DNA of 64,000 nt. Origin: Parachryseolinea silvisoli. GTDB lineage: Bacteria > Bacteroidota > Bacteroidia > Cytophagales > Cyclobacteriaceae. Below the pieces are notes generated by a model. That model was not told where the DNA came from and did not search any database. It saw nothing but the letters and a program-made list of their open reading frames with translations. Location of the stretch: positions 1,302,001-1,366,000 of the forward strand of contig NZ_JAIOAO010000003.1 in the NCBI RefSeq assembly GCF_021190955.1. Direction: 5' to 3'. This document shows, one piece after another, positions 43,973 through 53,186 of this stretch (positions are counted from its first letter, which is position 1; every line of letters starts with the position of its first letter). A program made the position numbers and the translations under genes.

Positions 43973-46900
43973 TTAGTGCGCGGCCGAAGGTCCCGGGCAA
44001 GTGCTTTCGTATGCGATCTGGTCACCCACGTACTTTTGCCATTCATCCTGCGTCATGTTTCGCGTCAGCGACGGGCAGATCCTGTTTGCCAGGTCCGTCG
44101 GCGACGTCGGCCACACCCGTATCTCCGACTCGCTACACGCCGCAATGAGCAAGGATGAACCTTTGGCAAAGGCAATATCCCATACAAAACCGTTATTGTT
44201 TTCCATTTCCACCGGCAGGTCTTCAGGATTGTTCAGCACGTATAATTGCAGGCGCTTATCCAGACCGGCACTGGCCAGCAGCTGTTCGTCCGGGCTGAAT
44301 GCGACGTCGTTCACGCCCGCGCGGTGTCCTGTAAATTGTCGCGTTTCGCGGGTGGCGAAATCGTAGAGCCGTACCAGGCCCCGGCGGTTGGTCATATCGT
44401 CCAGACCATAGGCCAGGTAGTTGCCCGAGGGGCTAAAGTTTACGGACAATACACGTGTCGCGGCATCGTCTGCCAACATGGTGTAACTGTTCTTGACCAG
44501 GTCAACGAGTATCACTTGTCCTGACCACGCAGCCCCCGCCAATATCTTGCCGTCGGCTCGGATGTTAATGGATTTCAGTTCCATCGGCAGGGTGAGCAAC
44601 ACCCGCTTCTCTCCCGTCTGCGCATTTACGCGACTGAGGGTCTTCCCGCCGCTCGATACGATAAAGTCGCTGCTCCCCGGAATAAACTCTACGTCGTTTG
44701 TCGCGCCGGAGAATCCTTTTATCACCTGCGACTTCCCACCACCCTTCAAACCGTAGACCTGAAGGAAAGTTGAGTCACTGCCATTAACCAGGTACGTTTC
44801 ATCCTGACTCATCGCAATCACTTTGCTGGGATAGGGCGTTACATACCCGGTTACCGCATTGGTAAGTTTGTCATAATCACACTTGTAAATCCGGCCGTCA
44901 GCGCCCGAGGTAAAGAACGAGTTGTTCTTCTCGGATACCACCAGCGAACGAAGGTGTACACGCGGCGGTCCCTGTATTTTCATGCCGTTGTAGCTGGCTC
45001 CCGCAAGTTTCGTCAACGCGCTATATAGCCCCCGGTAGATATACGGGTCATACACCTTACCGCGGTAACGACTATGGAAAATATACCCCTGCATGGCCTG
45101 CAAGCCGGCCAGGTCTTTATCGTCGTCTTCCTGCACCGATTTGGTGGCTAAGTTCTGCGCAATGGCCAGCATATACAGGCCATTGGCAAGTTGATAATTC
45201 AGCTCGGCTTCTTCCTTTTTTAATTCGGCCAGTTCAGCACTCTCCTTTGCGACTGTTCCGGCAGCGATCGCGCGCTGCTCTTCAACACGGGCCTTTTCCA
45301 ACGCGGCTTCTGCCGCACGCTTGGCAATCTCGAGCTCTTGAATGCTGCTATGAAGTTCCTTGTTATAGTTATCGGCCAGCTCACGCGCAGAAATAGCATC
45401 CTGCTTTTGCCGGTCGGCCTCCGTCTTTTGCTTCAACGCCTCTTCCCGTTGCACTTGCGCTTCGTTTCGTTGCACCTCCGCATACCGGCGGTCAGCATCG
45501 GCCTGGAGCTTTTGCAGATAGGCGTAGACAAAAAACAGAATCGCCACGATAAACGCTATACCGAGAATAACCGCCGTGGCGCGCGTACGACGCAGTACCC
45601 GGCGTTGCATCATCTCCAGGTTCTTGAGCTCAGCCTCGTACGTGATGCGGCTGGTATCCAAAAATACAATTGCCCGCTCGAAGGCCTCGTCGTAACGCTG
45701 GCCCCACTCGCGGGTAGGCTTTTGCTTCTTCTGCCAGTTTAAGGCCAATTGCAAATCCGGCGGTCGCCACAAACCGGTCTTGCCGATCTGATACATGGCT
45801 GCTGCTTCCGACAAACGCTTGTACATGGCGGCCGACTCAAATTCATCTTCCACCCATACTTCCAACCGGTTCCAGATACGAATCAAGCTTTCGTGCGAAA
45901 GCTCGATCATCGAGTTTTCGGTCAAGAGTATATGGGCGGCGGGCATCAGGAACGAACGTCCCGGCTTGCGGAAGTGCTCCACCACGCGCATCGCTTCGGC
46001 TACACTACATTCTGCCAACTGGGCTATCAGACCCAACCGGGCCGGTCGGCGCATGCCGCGGTTTTCCTGATTCTTTTCGGTAATGTTCTTGAACAAAACT
46101 TCGGCGATGACCTTGTCGCGCAGCGACAACTCATCAAACGCCTCGTTGGCGTGTTGGGATAAGGCCTGTGCAATCCGGCCAATAGCGGTGTAGTGACGTA
46201 TGTCCAGCGACTCACCCGGCTCGTGGTTCAACGCCCAGTAATCCCAGGTACGCATCAGGGCGTGCTGCAAGATGGGCAGCTGGTCCTGATCGTTGCCCAT
46301 GTCGTTGAGCAGGCGTTTCACCAGGCGTTGCGAGATCTGTCCGCCGGCTACGGCTGTAGGTCCCTCGATGGCCATCTTCTTTTGTTCGCGGGTCAACTGC
46401 GGTACCAGGTAGTTGCTGCTGTTGATCAGCCGTGTAAGCCCGGGAAACGCTGCGCACTCGCCAATAAATTCAGAACGCATTGTAAAGGCAACATACACGG
46501 GTACCGTATCCTGTTTAACCGCCGTCAAAAACAGGTTTACGTAAAGCTGGGCATCGTTTTCCGTTGTTTCGCCATGGTCGTGACGATGCCGGAATATCTC
46601 CTCAAACTGATCGATGAGGAAGAAAATATTTTCTTGTTTGTCTGATTGCAAGTAACGCGCAATCTCCAGCAGTCCTTCCGGCCCGCTGCGCAACAGGGAG
46701 TTGACGATTGCCCGATGCAAGACCACCTCGTCGGTCGTGATGCGTTTGCTCTTGAGCATAAAGTCGATCACGGCATCCACCAATCCTTCAATCGGTGATG
46801 CCCCGGGTCGGGCAACAATGGCCCGCCAGGAAGGTCCCGAGTTGGCCACAAAACCACCGTACAACACTGGAATCAACCCACACGCCATCAACGACGACTT

Positions 46901-47122
46901 CCCGCTACCGGAATACCCCATCACCGTCACGAAACGGTTTTGCGCGAGCTGCTGTAGAATTTCATTAATCTGCCCCTCGCGTCCGAAAAAAAGGTGACAA
47001 TCCTCGAGAGAAAAAGGCCGCAAGCCTGGAAACGGATTCTCTGCACGCATCCGCAGGTCGGAAACGACAGCGGGATCTGAGGCTAAGTCGGGGTCTTCGT
47101 TATGTAAGGGTCTGTTTGACAT
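43973..47122 (-). CDS. STAND-type NTPase with membrane span, coiled coil and WD40 repeats
   Basis: A 1049-residue protein. The N-terminal nSTAND1-like module begins with NPFPGLRPFSLEDCHLFFGR, then Walker A at 69-77 (GYSGSGKSS) and Walker B at 165-177 (NIFFLIDQFEEIF, Asp171). A winged-helix-like region follows. A strong membrane span lies at about 510-532 (TAVILGIAFIVAILFFVYAY) directly after RRVLRRTR, so by the positive-inside rule the NTPase is cytosolic and the rest periplasmic. Residues of about 535-650 form a coiled coil (REEALKQKTEADRQKQDAIS), and about 690-1049 are WD40-type repeats (FTGHRAGVNDVAFSPDEQLL). It is first in the four-gene cassette. STAND proteins couple nucleotide-driven oligomerisation to signalling; here a sensor in the periplasm is inferred. 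Confidence 0.88.
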   Translation of the reverse strand: MSNRPLHNEDPDLASDPAVVSDLRMRAENPFPGLRPFSLEDCHLFFGREGQINEILQQLAQNRFVTVMGYSGSGKSSLMACGLIPVLYGGFVANSGPSWRAIVARPGASPIEGLVDAVIDFMLKSKRITTDEVVLHRAIVNSLLRSGPEGLLEIARYLQSDKQENIFFLIDQFEEIFRHRHDHGETTENDAQLYVNLFLTAVKQDTVPVYVAFTMRSEFIGECAAFPGLTRLINSSNYLVPQLTREQKKMAIEGPTAVAGGQISQRLVKRLLNDMGNDQDQLPILQHALMRTWDYWALNHEPGESLDIRHYTAIGRIAQALSQHANEAFDELSLRDKVIAEVLFKNITEKNQENRGMRRPARLGLIAQLAECSVAEAMRVVEHFRKPGRSFLMPAAHILLTENSMIELSHESLIRIWNRLEVWVEDEFESAAMYKRLSEAAAMYQIGKTGLWRPPDLQLALNWQKKQKPTREWGQRYDEAFERAIVFLDTSRITYEAELKNLEMMQRRVLRRTRATAVILGIAFIVAILFFVYAYLQKLQADADRRYAEVQRNEAQVQREEALKQKTEADRQKQDAISARELADNYNKELHSSIQELEIAKRAAEAALEKARVEEQRAIAAGTVAKESAELAELKKEEAELNYQLANGLYMLAIAQNLATKSVQEDDDKDLAGLQAMQGYIFHSRYRGKVYDPYIYRGLYSALTKLAGASYNGMKIQGPPRVHLRSLVVSEKNNSFFTSGADGRIYKCDYDKLTNAVTGYVTPYPSKVIAMSQDETYLVNGSDSTFLQVYGLKGGGKSQVIKGFSGATNDVEFIPGSSDFIVSSGGKTLSRVNAQTGEKRVLLTLPMELKSINIRADGKILAGAAWSGQVILVDLVKNSYTMLADDAATRVLSVNFSPSGNYLAYGLDDMTNRRGLVRLYDFATRETRQFTGHRAGVNDVAFSPDEQLLASAGLDKRLQLYVLNNPEDLPVEMENNNGFVWDIAFAKGSSLLIAACSESEIRVWPTSPTDLANRICPSLTRNMTQDEWQKYVGDQIAYESTCPGPSAAH

Positions 47123-47232
47123 AGGAGGCTATCCCACCTGACTCGGTAAAAGCTCGTACATGGGATCGGGGACCTGGTATTTCACAGCTGGGAAAACTAG
47201 TCTATCTAAAAAAAAATGGGTGCAGTCGAAAA

Positions 47233-47248
47233 AATTCGATTCCGAATT
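47233..47248. repeat. Inverted repeat upstream of the STAND NTPase gene
   Basis: AATTCG (47233-47238) and CGAATT (47243-47248) flank ATTC. It overlaps a second inverted repeat, TCGAA/TTCGA (47226-47239). It lies about 110 bp before the NTPase start and may be an operator. Confidence 0.4.
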
Positions 47249-47265
47249 AAAGCAATTTTCAGGGA

Positions 47266-47295
47266 ATAAAAAAAGGGCCGGAGGGCCCCCTTTTC
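47266..47295 (-). terminator. Terminator after rplT
   Basis: A GGGCC/GGCCC stem (47275-47279 with 47284-47288) flanked by A and T runs is followed on the minus strand by seven T. It ends the infC-rpmI-rplT transcript. Confidence 0.75.
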
Positions 47296-47320
47296 AATAA
47301 CACATGTATGGTAAGTATAA

Positions 47321-47665
47321 TTACTTGACTTTTTTTACGATGGCTTCAAAAGCCCCCGGGTGATTCATGGCTAAGTCTGCCAGAACCTTACGGTTCAGAT
47401 CGATGCCACCTTTCTTGAGTTTACCCATGAGCTCGGAGTACGAGAGACCATGAATACGAGCTCCTGCGTTGATACGGGCAATCCATACGCCGCGGAATTC
47501 TCTCTTTTTCTGCTTGCGGTCACGGTACGCATACCCTAAACCTTTTTCAACGGCGTTTTTAGCTACCGTCCAAACATTCTTCTTACGACCGAAGAAGCCT
47601 TTTGCGAGCTTCAAAATGCGCTTACGTCGCGCGCGGGAAGCTACATTGTTTACTGATCTTGGCAT
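47321..47665 (-). CDS. rplT: 50S ribosomal protein L20
   Basis: A 114-residue primary-binding protein of the large subunit, contacting 23S rRNA and needed early in assembly. The basic N-terminal helix ([20 protein letters not shown]) and [20 protein letters not shown], then [20 protein letters not shown] are diagnostic. The length is normal. It follows rpmI by 82 nt, in the usual infC-rpmI-rplT order. In many bacteria L20 represses this operon; no such site was searched for here. Confidence 0.98.
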   Translation of the reverse strand: MPRSVNNVASRARRKRILKLAKGFFGRKKNVWTVAKNAVEKGLGYAYRDRKQKKREFRGVWIARINAGARIHGLSYSELMGKLKKGGIDLNRKVLADLAMNHPGAFEAIVKKVK

Positions 47666-47747
47666 TTTATTTTACAATTTTTTGGCTGATGGCGACTTTC
47701 TGTTCGAAAGCTCTTGAGGCCAGCATCCGGGTTAAACATTGAACCAA

Positions 47748-47942
47748 TTAAAGAACGAGCATGGCTTTCACATTGGCCATATCCGCAGCTGTAACCAAAG
47801 ATTTATTTCCCAGGCGTCTTTTCTGCTTGGTCTCCTTCTTGGTCAGGATATGGTTTTTGAAAGCACGCTTGTGCTTAATTTTACCAGAGCCAGTCACTTT
47901 AAAGCGCTTTTTGGCACCTGATTTTGTTTTTAATTTAGGCAT
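47748..47942 (-). CDS. rpmI: 50S ribosomal protein L35
   Basis: A 64-residue basic large-subunit protein. The start [20 protein letters not shown] with [16 protein letters not shown] is the L35 signature. It lies 20 nt after the infC stop and before rplT. Confidence 0.98.
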   Translation of the reverse strand: MPKLKTKSGAKKRFKVTGSGKIKHKRAFKNHILTKKETKQKRRLGNKSLVTAADMANVKAMLVL

Positions 47943-47962
47943 TGTATATAAATTAAACTGTG

Positions 47963-48544
47963 TTATTTCTTTGCCTTCGGCATGAGCATCATGCTCATCC
48001 GCTTACCTTCCAGCCTTGGCATTTGCTCTACCTTGCCATTCTCCTCCAGTAACTGCGCGAATTTCAGCAACAGAATCTCGCCGCGCTCCTTGTAGACAAT
48101 GGAACGACCGGCGAAAAACACCGTTGCCTTTACTTTGGCGCCTTCCTGTAAGAAGGTAACAGCATGTTTCAGCTTGAAGTTAAAATCGTGATCGTCAGTA
48201 TTGGGACCAAATCGGATCTCCTTGATCACAACTTTCACGGTCTTTGCCTTGATCTCTTTCTGTTTCTTCTTCTGCTCGTACTTGAATTTGGAGTAGTCAA
48301 CGACCTTACAAACCGGTGGGTCTGCGTTCGGAGAAATCTCCACCAGATCCAAATTCTGCTCTTGAGCAAGGCGAATGGCCTGTTGGATGGGATAAACATC
48401 TACTTTGATGTTTTCTCCTACCACGCGTACGCGCTGAGCAGTGATCCGCTCGTTGATACGATATGGTTCCTCAGGCTTTTGGGGGCCCCTACGCATAGGT
48501 CTGCCAAAACTTCCCCCGGGTCTGTTTGTGTTGGTGTTAATAAT
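47963..48544 (-). CDS. infC: Translation initiation factor IF-3
   Basis: Binds the 30S subunit, prevents early 50S joining and checks the start codon and initiator tRNA. The core has 177 residues from ATG 48496 ([10 protein letters not shown]), with [40 protein letters not shown] and [20 protein letters not shown]. The frame stays open upstream to a stop at 48554-48556. The extra residues [14 protein letters not shown] resemble the basic, Gly/Pro-rich N-termini of Bacteroidota IF-3. Two ATT codons at 48544 and 48541 could serve as start; AUU is the known rare start of infC in other bacteria, where it allows autoregulation. I therefore extend the call to 48544; the ATG at 48496 is the conservative alternative. 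Confidence 0.85.
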   Translation of the reverse strand: MINTNTNRPGGSFGRPMRRGPQKPEEPYRINERITAQRVRVVGENIKVDVYPIQQAIRLAQEQNLDLVEISPNADPPVCKVVDYSKFKYEQKKKQKEIKAKTVKVVIKEIRFGPNTDDHDFNFKLKHAVTFLQEGAKVKATVFFAGRSIVYKERGEILLLKFAQLLEENGKVEQMPRLEGKRMSMMLMPKAKK

Positions 48545-48576
48545 TAAAAATGTTTAAGTCCGAAAAAAACAGGGTG

Positions 48577-48607
48577 CAAATATCGCTATTATTTTATCTA
48601 ATCAAAA
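48577..48607 (-). promoter_or_regulatory. Possible promoter of infC-rpmI-rplT
   Basis: On the minus strand TTTTG (48603-48607) is followed after 18 bp by GATATTTG (48577-48584), one base from TAnnTTTG. The predicted start near 48570 lies upstream of the proposed AUU start. Confidence 0.35.
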
Positions 48608-48609
48608 TA

Positions 48610-50547
48610 TCAATTTGGAGCAGCACACTCCAACCTGAACCTGTCCACAAATTCACTTAGCAAAACACTGTCCTGGGCGCCTTGACCATGCATACGGATG
48701 GCCACTTTCTGCTCCGCTACCTCCTTCTCCCCCACGATTAACATATACGGGATTTTTTTGGTCTCCGCATCGCGAATCTTACGGCCGATCTTCTCGTCAC
48801 GATCATCCAATAAGCCTCTGATATCCTGACCTTTAAGCGTGTCGTAGACAAGCTTTGCATAATCATTAAAACGCTCCGAGATGGGTAGCACAGCGATCTG
48901 ATCCGGCGCCAGCCACAGCGGGAAATTGCCGGCACAGTGTTCTATCAGCACGGCAATGAAACGCTCCAGCGACCCAAAAGGTGCGCGGTGCAACATCACC
49001 GGGCGATGTTTTTGATTATCCGAGCCGACATACTCCAACTCAAAACGTTCCGGCAGGTTATAATCCACCTGGATCGTACCGAGTTGCCAGCTGCGACCAA
49101 GGGCATCTTTCACCATGAAGTCCAGCTTTGGACCATAAAAGGCAGCTTCGCCCTGTACCGCCACCGTCCGGAGTCCGCGTTCGTCCGCTGCCTCCTGAAT
49201 CTGACGTTCCGCCTGGTCCCACAAATGGTCGTGACCGATGTACTTTGCTTTATTGTTCTGGTCGCGTAGCGACACCTGGGCCGTGTAGTTTTCAAAGCCC
49301 AGGGATTTAAACACATGCAGCACGAGGTCGATCACTTTTACGAACTCTTCCTTCACCTGTTCCGGGCGGCAGAAGATGTGCGCGTCATCTTGTGTAAACC
49401 CGCGCACACGGGTCAGGCCGTGCAGCTCACCGCTTTGTTCATACCGGTATACCGTACCGAATTCCGCCAGGCGGATCGGCAGGTCGCGATACGACCGCGG
49501 CTTGGTTTTATAAATCTCGCAGTGATGCGGGCAGTTCATGGGTTTGAGCAAAAACTCCTCTCCTTCGTCCGGTGTGCGAATGGGCTGGAAAGAATCTTTA
49601 CCATATTTCTCATAGTGGCCTGAAGTCACATAAAGCGACTTGCTACCGATGTGCGGTGTCACGACCGGATCATAACCGGCTTTAATCTGCGCGCGGCGCA
49701 TAAACTGCTCAAGACGCTCGCGCAGGATGGTGCCCTTCGGCAACCACAACGGTAGGCCCATGCCTACACGCTCGGAGAAGGCAAAGAGCTCGAGCTCCCG
49801 GCCTAATTTCCGGTGATCCCGTTTCTTGGCTTCCTCCAACAGGTGCAGGTATTCTTCCAGCTCCTTTTGTTTCGGGAAGGTTATGCCATAGATGCGAGTC
49901 AGCATCTTATTGTTCTCATTATTACGCCAGTAGGCACCCGCGACGTTTGTCAGCTTCACCGCCTTGATCAGGCCTGTGCCGGGAATATGCGGACCTTTAC
50001 AGAGATCGGTAAAAGTGCCTTGCTGATAAAAAGTGATGGAGCCATCTTGTAAACCGTCGATCAGCTCAATCTTATACGGATCGCCTTTCTTGGTAAAGAA
50101 TTCCAGCGCTTCAGCTTTGGGCACGTCACGACGATTAAAGGTGCTGTTGTTCTTTGCCAGCTCCTTCATCTTGCTCTCAACCGCCGCCAGTTGCTCTTCC
50201 CCAAACGGAACGCCGCCCAGGTCTACGTCGTAATAGAAGCCATTCGTCACCGCAGGACCGGTACCAAACTTCACGCCGGGATACAACGCTTCCAGTGCTT
50301 CTGCCAGCAAGTGTGCCGACGAGTGCCAGAACGCCATTTTCCCATTGGCATCGTTCCACGTCAGAATTTTTACAGCGGCATCTTTCTTGATCGGGCGCGA
50401 AAGGTCCCAGACCTCGCCATCCACTTCGATTGCCAGGGCAACGCGCGCGAGCCCCTCGCTGATCGAGGTAGCGATGGCTGTTCCGTTAACACCTTGTGGG
50501 TAAGTCTTTACTGTGCCGTCTGGCAGGGTAATTCGTATATCACTCAT
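48610..50547 (-). CDS. thrS: Threonyl-tRNA synthetase
   Basis: Charges tRNA-Thr with threonine using ATP; it has 645 residues, the normal class II length. The N-terminal TGS domain (1 to about 65, [14 protein letters not shown]) is followed by the editing domain with [11 protein letters not shown] and [13 protein letters not shown], so serine editing residues are present. The catalytic core shows [12 protein letters not shown] with zinc ligands, motif 2 ([20 protein letters not shown]) and motif 3 ([18 protein letters not shown]). The anticodon-binding domain ([15 protein letters not shown] ... [18 protein letters not shown]) closes it. It is upstream of infC, as in many bacteria. A -7-like CATATTTG at 50556-50563 would give an almost leaderless mRNA. 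Confidence 0.98.
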   Translation of the reverse strand: MSDIRITLPDGTVKTYPQGVNGTAIATSISEGLARVALAIEVDGEVWDLSRPIKKDAAVKILTWNDANGKMAFWHSSAHLLAEALEALYPGVKFGTGPAVTNGFYYDVDLGGVPFGEEQLAAVESKMKELAKNNSTFNRRDVPKAEALEFFTKKGDPYKIELIDGLQDGSITFYQQGTFTDLCKGPHIPGTGLIKAVKLTNVAGAYWRNNENNKMLTRIYGITFPKQKELEEYLHLLEEAKKRDHRKLGRELELFAFSERVGMGLPLWLPKGTILRERLEQFMRRAQIKAGYDPVVTPHIGSKSLYVTSGHYEKYGKDSFQPIRTPDEGEEFLLKPMNCPHHCEIYKTKPRSYRDLPIRLAEFGTVYRYEQSGELHGLTRVRGFTQDDAHIFCRPEQVKEEFVKVIDLVLHVFKSLGFENYTAQVSLRDQNNKAKYIGHDHLWDQAERQIQEAADERGLRTVAVQGEAAFYGPKLDFMVKDALGRSWQLGTIQVDYNLPERFELEYVGSDNQKHRPVMLHRAPFGSLERFIAVLIEHCAGNFPLWLAPDQIAVLPISERFNDYAKLVYDTLKGQDIRGLLDDRDEKIGRKIRDAETKKIPYMLIVGEKEVAEQKVAIRMHGQGAQDSVLLSEFVDRFRLECAAPN

Positions 50548-50604
50548 ATCGGTTGCAAATATGCGATTTTTACAGGCTCGTTAATAAAACATACGATAAC
50601 AAAA

Positions 50605-53100
50605 TCACAATTGGAACTGAGCTGTAAATAAAACTCCAAATTTACGCGCATCCTTGTTGTCAAGGTAGGAAACGCGGTGAACAAAATCAACCCGCAAAAA
50701 TCGGAAGATGTTCTCTATTCCATAGCCAAGCTCGACGTACGGGCGACGATCGACAAAACCACCGGGTCGCAATTCTTCGTCCGTCGTAGAGGTATTGATG
50801 AGCTCCTGGTTAGACGTACGCAAGCCGCCCATGATTACGTTGGCCGTACCCAATAACCGCCACCGTAACTTCTGAATCAACGGTATGCGGTTTAGCAGGA
50901 AACCTTCCAGGTATTGACGGTATTGCAGAGACGCATAGTGGTCACTTACGAATTCCCCATAATTCATAAGGTTATAGGTAACTGCCGAATACAACGGCGA
51001 TTGGTTACCCAAATGCAATACCAGCAACGGATACGGTAGGGTATTAAAGATATATTCGCCCTGCACGGTGACAAGGGCTACACCCAGCGGCCCGGTCTTA
51101 ATCCGTTTGGCCACGCTCAATCGCAGCTTATCATAAGAAAAATCACTTCCCCAAAGTCCCTGGAACCCGCGGGTATAACGCGCTGTGATAATAGGCCATT
51201 TGGTTGTACCGAGGCTAACGCGCTCATTGTCATTCTGAATGAACAATTCGTCGCGGGCAAAACGCGTTTCCAGGATCACTTCCGACGCCTGAAAATTCTG
51301 GTTAAACGCGACCGATACGTCGGGGTCATCAAAGTAGCCGAAGTCAAATGTAGGCTCAAAGGTCCAGTACTTAAACATTACCTTTTGCGTAAAGCCCTTG
51401 AACAATTCGCGCTGGAAGGCGACCTTGTATTCATCGCTGTAGAAGCCCCGTCGGAAATACCCCCAACGGGAAGCCACGAGGAACAACGGGTTGTCCTCCA
51501 GATCTTCTTCCTCTACTCCCAACCGACGCAAGTCACTCCGTGCGCGGACGGTAACTGTCGTCCACCGATGCCGCGACAGAATGGTTTGGACAGAGGCCAT
51601 GTATTTCACACGTGAATCGTTAAACCCGTAGCCCAGCTGGCCGGCATAGATCCACTTCTTGCTGAAGTCAGCATTGGTGCGGAATCCGCCCTGCACACGC
51701 ACACCTTCAATGTCGTTCCAGGCAACCAGTCCCAGGTAAGGACCAATGTCTACCTTGCCCACATCGTAGTACCCATCGATAAACACCTTAATAATATCCG
51801 TATAGGTTTTTACCACCGGGATGTTCTGCAGCGTGTCGATCATCTTGTAGACGTTTTTCTCCGTCTCACTCAGTGGTTCATGCCGCAGCGTGTCCCAATA
51901 CACCTCGTCGTCATACATCCGCGAGTCTTCGGCTAACACAATCGGACGTTCATAGAATTTCAGGTCGTAGGGTTTGTTAACAACAATGTTTTTGTTGCTG
52001 GTGTAGAACTTCGCCAACATACCGGCAGAGTTGTTGGTCACCTCTCCTACGTCGATCAGCACGCGGTTTTTGACGGGCACCCAGGGGCCCAGTGACGTTG
52101 CTTCCAGCTCTTGCTGGATGCGGATCTTCTCAATAAAGTTCAGGTTTGCTGCACGCCCCACGGAAGCATCGATCTGCCGCAGCGCATACTCATTTTTGGT
52201 GATCCACATGGTCCCGGTAAACGCCAGCTCCTGCGGACTGCGCGGATTAAAGTCGAGCCGGTAACAATAGTCGTCACCAATGTACACGCTATCGGTCAAA
52301 TCGTAGTCATAATACAATCGCCAGCCGTCGGCAATAGGCGACACAAACTCTTTCGTAACGATTGTCAGCCAGTTCTGGTAGAAGTTATACTCCTGGAATG
52401 AAGACCCGACAAATTGCGTCACCACCGAACCATCTTCCACCCCCACCCCGTTGATCTTGGTTTTGAGGATATTCTCCTTGCGCAAAGAGGGATCGTCGCG
52501 GTAGTACAGTTTGGAAACACTTTCGGAAATAAACAGCGGTAAGATTGGCTTACCATCGTCGCCTGCAATCCGCTGCACACTGTCCAGCACCTGCGTGATC
52601 TTCTTCATCACCTTCTTCTGACGAAACTTATCCGAAATATTATCGACGTCAATCTCAATCTTGGTGTAGGTATCGTATTCGTATGCCGTAAGCTTGCGTT
52701 TGTCGTTCTTACTTTTGTTGCGTACCACCTCGCGCAGAATGGCATACGCTGGATTTTCGCCCGCGTTGATCACCACTTCTTGTAAGCTCGTCGCATCTTC
52801 TTCGAGTTGCAGGTTGATGGTTTGTGTACCGCCTTTCGCTACGGCCTTCTTTTTGGGTTTATACCCGATATAGGATGCCACGAGGGTATCACCGGGCGTC
52901 GCCGTTTTGATCGTAAAGTTTCCATCGAAGTCGGTTGTCGTTCCGATGGTGGTGCCCTGATAGATCACGTTGACAAAGGGAATTGGATCGCCCGTATTGA
53001 CATCGGTTATCTTTCCCTTCAAAACAGTTTCTTGCGCGCGAACGAAGCCGGCGGTAAACAATGCTACTATTACAAAAAAAATAAATCGCTTTAAAAACAT
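50605..53100 (-). CDS. DUF5686 outer-membrane protein with carboxypeptidase-regulatory-like domain
   Basis: An 831-residue exported protein from the ATG at 53100 (MFLKRFIFFVIVALFTAGFV), picked because the signal peptide begins there; the 12 codons before it are unlikely to be used. Residues of about 24-100 form a CarboxypepD_reg-like beta-sandwich (LKGKITDVNTGDPIPFVNVI, GTTTDFDGNFTI, ASYIGYKPKKKAV). The rest fits DUF5686: NPAYAILREVVRNKSKNDKR, AYEYDTYTKIEIDVDNI, then many beta strands of a C-terminal barrel ending in GVLFTAQFQL. Such proteins are abundant in Bacteroidota outer membranes; no substrate is known. A perfect -7 box TAATTTTG lies at 53136-53143. Confidence 0.87.
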   Translation of the reverse strand: MFLKRFIFFVIVALFTAGFVRAQETVLKGKITDVNTGDPIPFVNVIYQGTTIGTTTDFDGNFTIKTATPGDTLVASYIGYKPKKKAVAKGGTQTINLQLEEDATSLQEVVINAGENPAYAILREVVRNKSKNDKRKLTAYEYDTYTKIEIDVDNISDKFRQKKVMKKITQVLDSVQRIAGDDGKPILPLFISESVSKLYYRDDPSLRKENILKTKINGVGVEDGSVVTQFVGSSFQEYNFYQNWLTIVTKEFVSPIADGWRLYYDYDLTDSVYIGDDYCYRLDFNPRSPQELAFTGTMWITKNEYALRQIDASVGRAANLNFIEKIRIQQELEATSLGPWVPVKNRVLIDVGEVTNNSAGMLAKFYTSNKNIVVNKPYDLKFYERPIVLAEDSRMYDDEVYWDTLRHEPLSETEKNVYKMIDTLQNIPVVKTYTDIIKVFIDGYYDVGKVDIGPYLGLVAWNDIEGVRVQGGFRTNADFSKKWIYAGQLGYGFNDSRVKYMASVQTILSRHRWTTVTVRARSDLRRLGVEEEDLEDNPLFLVASRWGYFRRGFYSDEYKVAFQRELFKGFTQKVMFKYWTFEPTFDFGYFDDPDVSVAFNQNFQASEVILETRFARDELFIQNDNERVSLGTTKWPIITARYTRGFQGLWGSDFSYDKLRLSVAKRIKTGPLGVALVTVQGEYIFNTLPYPLLVLHLGNQSPLYSAVTYNLMNYGEFVSDHYASLQYRQYLEGFLLNRIPLIQKLRWRLLGTANVIMGGLRTSNQELINTSTTDEELRPGGFVDRRPYVELGYGIENIFRFLRVDFVHRVSYLDNKDARKFGVLFTAQFQL

Positions 53101-53135
53101 GCAGTTCAGCGCGTTACGCACAAATGGCGGTTTCA

Positions 53136-53143
53136 CAAAATTA
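53136..53143 (-). promoter_or_regulatory. -7 promoter box of the DUF5686 gene
   Basis: TAATTTTG on the minus strand matches TAnnTTTG exactly and lies 36 bp before the chosen ATG at 53100. If correct, transcription starts downstream of the longer frame's first codon, which supports the chosen start. Confidence 0.42.
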
Positions 53144-53186
53144 GCGAATTATACGAAGACGGATGCTCTTGTACAAACGGGACCTT

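Noticed and set aside
43973-47122. STAND NTPase as an antiphage defence gene
   Set aside because: No nuclease, protease or other effector domain is fused or adjacent; the neighbours are envelope proteins and the protein spans the membrane.
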